Of a stretch of 12,831 nucleotides of DNA, positions 1 to 6,075 are shown piece after piece (within the stretch, counting starts at the first letter, position 1; the number at the start of each line of letters is the position of its first letter). Where the stretch lies: positions 556 to 13,386 of the forward strand of contig DCQM01000041.1 of assembly GCA_002323895.1 (NCBI GenBank). Direction: 5' to 3'. The translations under genes and the position numbers were made by a program. Origin of the DNA: Akkermansiaceae bacterium UBA1518. Its GTDB lineage: Bacteria > Verrucomicrobiota > Verrucomicrobiia > Verrucomicrobiales > Akkermansiaceae. The notes beneath the pieces were generated by a model. That model ran no database searches and had not been told where the DNA came from. It worked only from the letters and a program-made list of their open reading frames with translations.

Positions 1-1280
1 CGCGCCCCGCTGAAGGCGAGAATAAAGAACAAACCCAACCAGCCCAGCAGGTTGGTCGAGGAGCCCAATCGCTTGCATACGCCGAGCACGTTCGCCGGAT
101 TTCCGAAATTGAAGCTCAGAAAAAGACGCGCGAGCTTGAGCAAAAAGTCAAAACCGAACTCTCCAAGGTTCAATATCAAGCACTCATGGTACAGTTCTTT
201 GTCCAGCGTCGCTTCAAACACGTCATCATGGCTTCTCGTTTCTACAACCAAATTTGGAAGGAGGGAGATGGCACTCTTTATATCGATCAGGACTCCGACA
301 TCAACAAGGTCTTCAGCGAAAGCCTCGGTGTCAGCCCGACTGTCTCGACTCTCGACTCGTTGTCCCACGAAGCGATTCGCGATGTCGACAAAGGCGTCGA
401 GGTTTTCGAGTTTCTCGTAGCGCGTGGCGAACTTGAATCCGCATCTAAACGCCTTGCTGAGGCGTATCTCGTCGGCGAATTTATGCCTTCCGTCAACACC
501 CTCGAGCGAGATAAGAAGCGTAAGGTTCTTGAATTTGTTCGAGGCTCTAATGTGCTTCTCAATGCCATCGACTCAAAGGACTATGCAAAAGCCACCGAAC
601 AGATCAACGAACTCAAAGGAAAGGCTGATGATTTTGATGCGACCAAAGCCCAGGCTGCCGTCGCAGCTTTCACCCGCGCCAGTGATATGCAAATCATGAT
701 GGCCAAAAATCACCTAGCGGCCAAGGACATGGAAAAAGCACAAGGTGCAATTCGAAGCGCAATGGAAATCTGGCCACAAAATCCCAAGCTAGTAGAATTT
801 GATCGCCTCGTAGATGCAGGCGGTTCCCTCATTCAAATCCGCAACGACTTCGATCGCCTCTTCGCCGAGAAAAATTACCGTGAAGTCTTCCGCCGCCGCT
901 TTGAATTTGGGCCCAGCATTGATGGCGATGAAGATCGTACTGCCAAATTCCGCCAAATCATGGAGAACATCACTGCCATTGAAACGGCAGTCAAAGGTGC
1001 TGAAAAGATGAGTAACATTGGTCAAAACTACGCGGCGTGGGAAGAGCTCTCGGAAGTTCACGAACGCTTTCCGGACGATCCGGATTTGAACCAGGTCATG
1101 ACCAAGCTGGCGCCAAAAGTGGCTGACTTCACCATCGCTCTTAATAATGCGAACAAACATGAAGAGCGAGGCAACCTGGGATCAGCCCTCTCATGGTTCT
1201 ACAAAGCCAAGCATCTTCACCCTCTGAGTGAAAAGGCTGACACCGGCATCAAGCGATTGGTGCAACTTGCTCTCCAGTGA
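1..1280 (+). CDS. TPR-like helical repeat protein of unknown function, 5' end outside window
   Basis: The reading frame is open from base 3 to a TGA stop at 1278-1280, with no stop between base 3 and the first ATG at 186, so the gene starts before the window; about 425 residues are visible. The ATG at 186 lies inside a conserved-looking segment and is unlikely to be the start. The first roughly 60 visible residues are charged and Gln/Glu/Lys-rich and look like a coiled coil. The rest is almost entirely predicted helix. Two stretches resemble tetratricopeptide repeats: one around visible residues 225-260 (containing AKDMEKAQGAIRSAMEIWP) and one near the C-terminus (containing ERGNLGSALSWFYKAKHLHP). 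No signal peptide can be judged because the N-terminus is missing. A protein-interaction or scaffold role is plausible for TPR-like folds, but nothing here gives a specific function. The gene is followed by a strong terminator and converges on the DUF971 gene. Confidence 0.8.
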   Translation, partial: RPAEGENKEQTQPAQQVGRGAQSLAYAEHVRRISEIEAQKKTRELEQKVKTELSKVQYQALMVQFFVQRRFKHVIMASRFYNQIWKEGDGTLYIDQDSDINKVFSESLGVSPTVSTLDSLSHEAIRDVDKGVEVFEFLVARGELESASKRLAEAYLVGEFMPSVNTLERDKKRKVLEFVRGSNVLLNAIDSKDYAKATEQINELKGKADDFDATKAQAAVAAFTRASDMQIMMAKNHLAAKDMEKAQGAIRSAMEIWPQNPKLVEFDRLVDAGGSLIQIRNDFDRLFAEKNYREVFRRRFEFGPSIDGDEDRTAKFRQIMENITAIETAVKGAEKMSNIGQNYAAWEELSEVHERFPDDPDLNQVMTKLAPKVADFTIALNNANKHEERGNLGSALSWFYKAKHLHPLSEKADTGIKRLVQLALQ

Positions 1281-1304
1281 AATCAACCATTTAAATCTTT
1301 AAAG

Positions 1305-1332
1305 CGGGCCACTAAGGTGGCTCGTTTTTTTT
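1305..1332 (+). terminator. Rho-independent terminator of the TPR-like gene
   Basis: An 8-bp stem (CGGGCCAC pairing with GTGGCTCG, one G-U wobble) with a TAAG loop is followed directly by eight T residues, 24 bases after the stop codon at 1280. On the opposite strand the wobble becomes an A-C mismatch and there is no clean T-run, so it should act mainly on the + strand transcript. The convergent - strand unit ending at 1344 has no equally good terminator of its own here. Confidence 0.85.
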
Positions 1333-1343
1333 GGCCTCTAGCT

Positions 1344-1652
1344 TTACTGAACTTCACCGAGCCTTCTTAAAAAATCAAAGGAGTAAATTCCAGTGTTATG
1401 GCCATCAGCCCAGAAAAACTGGACAGCGTAGCCTCCAACAACTTGATGGCGGCGAAGCTCAAAGCTCTTGATACTGAGAATTACCTTGGGAACCAAAACC
1501 TTGCCCGTTACATCGGGCTCACCCTGACAAGCTGCACAGGGACATGCGCGGCGCAGCTGCTCGAGATTTAGATAAGTTTCACCGCCATCATCCCAAGCCA
1601 AGGCGACCTCATCTCCAATCATGGCAATGTTTTCCAATTTAATGACACTCAT
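1344..1652 (-). CDS. DUF971 / gamma-butyrobetaine hydroxylase-like N-terminal domain protein
   Basis: A 102-residue protein made of a single DUF971 (GBBH-like N-terminal) domain. Residues 37-42 read CPCAAC and His85 lies in a WADGHNTGIYSF stretch. This matches the three-Cys-one-His zinc site known at the N-terminus of gamma-butyrobetaine hydroxylase (Cys37, Cys39, Cys42 and His85 here). The ending with SFDFLRRL is also typical of the family. The catalytic dioxygenase domain is absent, so it is not a hydroxylase. Stand-alone DUF971 proteins are often proposed to bind zinc or take part in iron-sulfur biology, but their function is not settled. The ATG overlaps the stop of the upstream yggS-like gene as ATGA (1649-1652), implying translational coupling. 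A GAGG sequence lies upstream inside that gene. Confidence 0.88.
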   Translation of the reverse strand: MSVIKLENIAMIGDEVALAWDDGGETYLNLEQLRRACPCAACQGEPDVTGKVLVPKVILSIKSFELRRHQVVGGYAVQFFWADGHNTGIYSFDFLRRLGEVQ

Positions 1653-2332
1653 AGCTTTGTGATCCTCGGGCCGAAGATCGCCGAACCTACGCGGACAATC
1701 GTCGAACCTTCTTCAATCGCCACCTCAAAATCTCCACTCATTCCCATACTCAAGCCCGGAAGGTTTTGCCCTGAGGTCGCTTCAAGCTCTTCCTGCAACT
1801 CACGCACTTTCGCAAACCATGGCCGGGCATCCTCAGGAGTTGCGGCACGTGGTGGAAGGCACATCAAGCCCTGCCAATCAAGATGGGTAAGCTCAGAAAT
1901 CTCCTCCAAACTCCCCCTCAGTTCATCGGGAGAAAATCCGTGTTTGCTCTCTTCCGCTCCGATATTGACTTCCAGATAAATCTTGGCTGTTAGCCCCAAC
2001 TCGCCCGCAACCCGATCAGTAAAACGAGCTAGTTTCATTGATGAAATACTGTGAATCACAGGAAAAAGAGGCAGGACCTTACGGATTTTGTTTCGCTGCA
2101 GTCCTCCAATGAAGTGCCACTCCAAATCATCGGGAAGATTCGGAATCTTCTCCTCACCCTCTTGCAACCGGTTTTCGCCAAATAAGACCTGCCCCGCATC
2201 AACCGCCTCGTTTACAACTTCTACCGGCCAAGTCTTAGAAACCACCAGTAAATCAACTTTGCGTCCGGAACGAGCAGCAGCCTCAGCTACCCGACCTTTG
2301 ACCACCTCCAAGTTCTCGGCGATGTGGGACAT
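1649..2332 (-). CDS. yggS: YggS/PROSC-family PLP homeostasis protein
   Basis: A 227-residue protein matching the usual length of the YggS/PLPBP family, cytosolic TIM-barrel proteins that bind pyridoxal 5'-phosphate and buffer its level rather than catalyse a known reaction. Lys33 in VVSKTWP is the expected Schiff-base lysine. Other family hallmarks are FGENRLQEG near residues 52-60, WHFIGGLQRNK (the usual HFIGxLQxNK), and the phosphate-binding region LSMGMSGDFEVAIEEGST followed by VRVGSAIFG near the C-terminus. The ATG at 2332 is five bases after the stop of the Prc gene. It is served by a GAGGAGA ribosome-binding site at 2342-2348, inside the end of the Prc gene, with a 9-base spacer. Its own stop overlaps the start of the DUF971 gene. 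Co-transcription with both neighbours is very likely. Confidence 0.93.
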   Translation of the reverse strand: MSHIAENLEVVKGRVAEAAARSGRKVDLLVVSKTWPVEVVNEAVDAGQVLFGENRLQEGEEKIPNLPDDLEWHFIGGLQRNKIRKVLPLFPVIHSISSMKLARFTDRVAGELGLTAKIYLEVNIGAEESKHGFSPDELRGSLEEISELTHLDWQGLMCLPPRAATPEDARPWFAKVRELQEELEATSGQNLPGLSMGMSGDFEVAIEEGSTIVRVGSAIFGPRITKL

Positions 2333-2337
2333 ATAAT

Positions 2338-4569
2338 TTAATCTCCTCGCTCCAAAACACCCGCAAGCTTGCTGGCCTTCACCGCGCTGACAAGATCACG
2401 TAAAACCGCTAAACCCTCACGCTTAGTCGCATCCACTCCACTGGGCCATTCCGGAGTATCATCTAGATCGGCAACCTCATCTTTCGCCTGCCGCATGTGC
2501 CGCTGAGAATCATTTTCCAAATTCACTTCAGGTAATTTATCCAGGTTCACATCGTCTAAGGTCAGGCGATACATCTTAAAGGTCGCTTCATCTTTTTCCT
2601 CAATTTCAGCAAAGCGCTTGAGGCGCTCAGCATTACGGGACTTGCGGCGGACATCTGCTTTAGCAATTTCTTCTTTACGACTTTCCATATTCAAGGAAAC
2701 CTTATTCTCCTTCATCCGCTTCTCCACTCGCTCAGTGTCTTCGAGAATATAGGAAAAATCCTTGTTCGCAGAAACTCGCTTGGAATTTTTATCAGTGAGC
2801 ATCGTTATGAAGAGATTTTGACGGCTATACGGATTCAGATCCTGCGCACGGCGGATCTTATCGTAGTCGAGAGCGTGGTCCGCATACTTCTCACCTACCT
2901 CCAAGGCGTCCCTTACCGAAGGCAAAATAATGTCCGGCACAACTCCCAATTTCTGGGTAGAACTTCCAGCGACTCGGTAAAATTTCTGGATCGTAAGTTT
3001 GACCGCCCCGGCACGTTCACGATTCGCTAAGGGTGGCATGAAGCGTGCAATTTCCAGCGGCTGCTGGACCGTTCCTTTGCCATAAGTAGAGGACTCACCT
3101 ACCACAACAGCTCGATTGTAGTCCTGTAGAGCTCCCGCAAGAATTTCACTAGCTGAAGCGCTTCCTTTATCGGTCAATACAACAATAGGCCCATCGTAAA
3201 GTGGCTTACGGAATGGCGACTTCAGCGGCTCGATGTGCCCATTGGTCATCTTAATCTGAACCACCGGACCAGCCCCAACAAAGAATCCAGTGATTCGACG
3301 AACTTCTTCGAGCGAGCCCCCACCGTTTCCACGAAGATCGATCGCCAAGCCATCAATATTCTCTTTCTTCAGACGATCTAAAAGTATTTCCAAATCGCGG
3401 GACACACGAACGTTACGATCCTCAGGATCAAAATAGAAGGAAGGCATCTTTATCACACCAAGTTTCATTTTATCCTCACCCATGTTGTAATCGATAATCT
3501 CGGCCGTAGTGAGCTCATCTTTCATGGTCACCTCTTCCCTTTTGATCACGATGATTCGAGTTTCTCCTGACGGAGCTCCAGCGGGCTCGACTTTCAAGGC
3601 CACTTCCACACCATCTTCTCCCCGAATCATTTCAACCACTTTGTCCAGTGGCATGAACATGATATCCACCCAATTCCCATCATTCTTAGAATCGACTCCT
3701 ACCACGCGATCCTTAAGGCTTAATTCGCCCTGACGATCAGCTGGACCATTGTTTACAATTCCTTCGATCTTCGTCGCACCATCATCCTCAGCGCGCAACA
3801 GCGCACCGATTCCAACCAAGCGATTCTGAATGTTTACCCGAAACTGCTGAAGCTCTCGTGCACTAAAATATTCGGAATGAGGATCATGAGCACGCGCTAC
3901 AGCGCTGAGGAAATAATTGGCGATATCCTCTTCGTCTGCCCCTTCGATTGTTTTGAAAAATCGCTCGTATCGTTGTGAAATTTTTTCCTTCGCGTCTGGC
4001 TGGTCCTTCAGAGGATTTTTCTTTCCCTGCTCCTTGGCGCGGCGGGTAATCTCCTGACGACGCAGAGTCTCAGCAAGCAGAGCCTCCTTAAGCTGAAGCC
4101 GCCAAAGGTTCTTTGCATCCTCGGCATTCTTAGGCCAAGCAGCATCTTCGCGATCACGCGCGATAAACTCTTCAGTTGTAAAACTGAACTCATGCTTATC
4201 GAGCAATTGTTCAACCACCGCGGCCCGCTCGATCACCCTCTTCTTGTAGACTCCATAAATATCGCTAGCGGCCGCCATCGATTTCTTACCAAGAAGCATA
4301 TTATCGAGTTCCGTCTCATACTTCTTCGCCAACTTGACGATATCAGCCTCTTCAAAGTAGAGCCTTGATGGGTCGAGATCTCCGACGTAATCATTGAAAA
4401 TCCGCTTGCTGAGTTCGTCATCAAAATCAAGACGGGCGTAGTGGCCGTTTTGAAGAATCCGGGACATTTCTCTAGCGACCAGGTCAAAGGCAGCAGCCTT
4501 CGTTGTGCAACTAGGAATGAGCCACAGCGCCAAAACTGGAATCAAGAAACGCATAAGAGTTTTTTTCAT
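2338..4569 (-). CDS. prc: Tail-specific C-terminal processing protease, S41A family
   Basis: A 743-residue Prc/Tsp-type serine protease, which degrades or trims envelope proteins from their C-termini. A hydrophobic signal segment spans residues 5-20. Cys21 follows LIPS, a poor lipobox because of the proline, so it is either a lipoprotein or cleaved after the AAA at 25-27. A helical N-terminal domain (about 30-235) includes DLDPSRLYF, seen in this family. A PDZ domain spans about 240-330. The protease core has DLRGNGGGSLEEV near 411-423, SASASEI with catalytic Ser472, and YGKGTVQQ with catalytic Lys498, aligned by motif to E. coli Ser452/Lys477. The charged C-terminal part (about 550-720) fits the extra C-terminal domain of long Prc proteins; E. 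coli Prc is 682 residues. Its start has no clear Shine-Dalgarno sequence. It lies 56 bases after a PDZ-protein gene and 5 bases before yggS. Confidence 0.95.
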   Translation of the reverse strand: MKKTLMRFLIPVLALWLIPSCTTKAAAFDLVAREMSRILQNGHYARLDFDDELSKRIFNDYVGDLDPSRLYFEEADIVKLAKKYETELDNMLLGKKSMAAASDIYGVYKKRVIERAAVVEQLLDKHEFSFTTEEFIARDREDAAWPKNAEDAKNLWRLQLKEALLAETLRRQEITRRAKEQGKKNPLKDQPDAKEKISQRYERFFKTIEGADEEDIANYFLSAVARAHDPHSEYFSARELQQFRVNIQNRLVGIGALLRAEDDGATKIEGIVNNGPADRQGELSLKDRVVGVDSKNDGNWVDIMFMPLDKVVEMIRGEDGVEVALKVEPAGAPSGETRIIVIKREEVTMKDELTTAEIIDYNMGEDKMKLGVIKMPSFYFDPEDRNVRVSRDLEILLDRLKKENIDGLAIDLRGNGGGSLEEVRRITGFFVGAGPVVQIKMTNGHIEPLKSPFRKPLYDGPIVVLTDKGSASASEILAGALQDYNRAVVVGESSTYGKGTVQQPLEIARFMPPLANRERAGAVKLTIQKFYRVAGSSTQKLGVVPDIILPSVRDALEVGEKYADHALDYDKIRRAQDLNPYSRQNLFITMLTDKNSKRVSANKDFSYILEDTERVEKRMKENKVSLNMESRKEEIAKADVRRKSRNAERLKRFAEIEEKDEATFKMYRLTLDDVNLDKLPEVNLENDSQRHMRQAKDEVADLDDTPEWPSGVDATKREGLAVLRDLVSAVKASKLAGVLERGD

Positions 4570-4625
4570 TAAAATTGGTGGAATTTATTTGAGGCCTTAC
4601 CGCCCAACAGTATGTGGAGTATAAT

Positions 4626-5354
4626 CTACAAGCGACGATCAGCGATGAGATTTTTTCTTTCCTTATCAATTTCTCTGTCGAGCCAATTTTTGAACTCCTT
4701 CATCTGTTCGAAAACCTCAAAGGTAGAAGAGGAGCGGACTCCAAACGACGTCCTTGGCATATCACGCACGCGCTCACTGGGAGTTGGCAGAATACCCAAT
4801 TTAAGGTCAATTGAGATTATCTTATTCCCTCTTTTGACCTGCAAAGCAATTGGCGTTTGGGGTGGGTTTTTTTGAATCTGCGAAGCCACCTTTGAAGTCA
4901 AATCGGATCCTCCACGGACCTCCCAATTATCAATTTTTAGAATGATATCTTCGTATTTTAACCCACTCAGTTCAGCGGGAGTCTCTGAGAAAACCTTTGT
5001 AATAAGAACTCCATGATATTCTCGGGCTTGCAAGCCCTGTCCCGGAGGTCTCGCATTGGGATCCTTTAACTCTGGAGACATGATTATGCCAACATAACCC
5101 TTCGGCTTAAAATAGGAACGTTCAAGGAGGGGAATGAGTCGGACCCGAAGCTCCGGATTGTCAGTTTTGAGATACTTTTTTAATAGAACCTCCCTGGCGA
5201 CCTCATGATTTGCAATTACCCAGTCATTGACTGCCTTCTGGGAAGCTTGCCGCTTTCCAAAATTTCCAGATGAAAGTGGCACGAGATCAGGTAATTCTTC
5301 CGCACTCACACCACTGGCGAGTATCGCAAGAAAGAAGGCCGCGACAGTTTTCAT
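4626..5354 (-). CDS. Secreted single-PDZ-domain protein
   Basis: A 242-residue exported protein. I chose the ATG at 5354 because it yields a clear signal peptide (MKTVAAFFLAILASGVSA, then EELP). A GGAGGAG sequence lies upstream at 5369-5375, with a rather long 14-base spacer. The GTG at 5396, which adds 14 residues, would bury the signal peptide and sits five bases from the T-run of a terminator. After the signal comes a short helical, HEAT-like stretch (about residues 35-80, with NPELRVRLIPLLERSYF). One PDZ domain follows, about 85-190 (GYVGIIMSP, then HGVLITKVFSETPAELSGLKYEDIILKIDNWEV), and then a charged helical tail. No protease catalytic triad is present. It is the gene immediately before prc, so it may be a substrate-binding partner or adaptor for that protease; this is inference from proximity. 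No clear promoter is visible between it and the upstream terminator. Confidence 0.8.
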   Translation of the reverse strand: MKTVAAFFLAILASGVSAEELPDLVPLSSGNFGKRQASQKAVNDWVIANHEVAREVLLKKYLKTDNPELRVRLIPLLERSYFKPKGYVGIIMSPELKDPNARPPGQGLQAREYHGVLITKVFSETPAELSGLKYEDIILKIDNWEVRGGSDLTSKVASQIQKNPPQTPIALQVKRGNKIISIDLKLGILPTPSERVRDMPRTSFGVRSSSTFEVFEQMKEFKNWLDREIDKERKNLIADRRL

Positions 5355-5406
5355 CTCTTGGAAGACTACTCCTCCAAACGAACGAATCAATCTCACAGAA
5401 ACAAAA

Positions 5407-5437
5407 AAACAGGCCTCTTAAACTGAGAGGCCTGTTT
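5407..5437 (-). terminator. Rho-independent terminator of the export module
   Basis: A perfect 10-bp stem (ACAGGCCTCT at 5409-5418 pairing with AGAGGCCTGT at 5426-5435), extended by two A-T pairs, encloses a 7-base loop. Read on the - strand it is followed by TTTTTTTGTTT, an excellent intrinsic terminator placed about 24 bases after the stop of the export-protein gene. The + strand side has only a short T-run, so it acts chiefly on the - strand. Confidence 0.9.
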
Positions 5438-5461
5438 GAAAGATAATTAGGGACTGAGAAA

Positions 5462-6025
5462 CTATCTGCCAATCAAGTTCCCTTCCGGAACCTCAATAAC
5501 ATCACGAACATAAATCTTCACCGCCTTGTGTTCCTGACGCTTCATATCATACTCATACTTTTTACCATTACGGTAGAGTCTCACACGGTTCATAGCAGCA
5601 TAGGGGCTCTCCCCGCCGGCCCCTTGAATGGCAGAATAAAGAGTCATCCCCTCGGTCCATTGCTTCTGACCCGGAGCGCGAACTTCGCCACCAACGGTAT
5701 AGAATTGGCTATCCTGAGTCCTCGCATCAGCTCCACTAAAAACCTGAAATACTGGATTTGTGTAAATTTCAGCCCTTTTGTATTCGGTAGCGATCTTGGT
5801 GGCTAGATTTGATTTAGTGAGGCCAGAAACCTTCACTTTCCCGATCATCCACATCTCGATATGGCCGGTAGACGAAACAGAGTAGGTCGCATCTAGACGC
5901 CCTTTTTCCGAAACAGGCACCCCTAAAATCGAGATTGTAAGAGTTTGGCCGTTTCGAATGAGGGTCTGGGCACTCATCGATGAAATACCAAGGAGCACGA
6001 CTAATAAGGTCAGGATTTTTTTCAT
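5462..6025 (-). CDS. Short polysaccharide export protein (OPX/Wza-like, Poly_export plus SLBB)
   Basis: A 187-residue periplasmic export protein. A signal peptide (about residues 1-19, ending SSMSA before QT) has no lipobox cysteine, unlike Wza. A Poly_export domain covers about 20-95 (NGQTLTISILGVPVSEKGRL, then SSTGHIEMWMIGKVKVSGLT, where the usual ...G.I.lP.iG.v.v.G.t pattern is recognisable). One SLBB-like domain follows at about 107-165 (FYTVGGEVRAPGQ, then LYSAIQGAGG), and it ends with YVRDVIEVPEG. It is about half the length of Wza (379 residues in E. coli). It has no visible C-terminal amphipathic membrane helix, so it probably cannot form the outer-membrane pore itself. It follows the tyrosine autokinase gene after 50 bases, and a strong terminator follows it. 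Partnership with the beta-barrel encoded at 8368-9600 is inferred. The leader has no Shine-Dalgarno sequence. Confidence 0.9.
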   Translation of the reverse strand: MKKILTLLVVLLGISSMSAQTLIRNGQTLTISILGVPVSEKGRLDATYSVSSTGHIEMWMIGKVKVSGLTKSNLATKIATEYKRAEIYTNPVFQVFSGADARTQDSQFYTVGGEVRAPGQKQWTEGMTLYSAIQGAGGESPYAAMNRVRLYRNGKKYEYDMKRQEHKAVKIYVRDVIEVPEGNLIGR

Positions 6026-6048
6026 TCTATATTAGGATAAGTTGTGAA
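6026..6048 (-). promoter_or_regulatory. Leader element shared with the secreted-protein gene
   Basis: Upstream of the OPX gene, the - strand reads TTCACAACTTA, two bases, CTAA, six bases, then ATG, almost the same arrangement as at 10198-10219. No Shine-Dalgarno sequence is present. The role is unknown; the match could be coincidental because only two copies are visible. Confidence 0.3.
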
Positions 6049-6075
6049 GCTTCCGCTCCAATGAATGTTTTTTTC

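Noticed and set aside
789..1160. Antisense open frame of 123 codons on the - strand
   Set aside because: It lies wholly within the TPR-like gene, with no recognisable domain or plausible ribosome-binding site.
186..1280. ATG at 186 as the start of the TPR-like gene
   Set aside because: The same frame is open back to base 3 with protein-like, coiled-coil sequence, so the gene begins outside the window.
4505..4569. Lipobox at Cys21 of Prc
   Set aside because: Proline at the -2 position (LIPSC) is unfavourable; signal peptidase I cleavage after AAA is equally possible, so lipoprotein status is not claimed.
5355..5396. GTG at 5396 as the start of the PDZ-protein gene
   Set aside because: It would put 14 residues before a clean signal peptide and lies five bases from a terminator T-run. 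The ATG at 5354 fits better.
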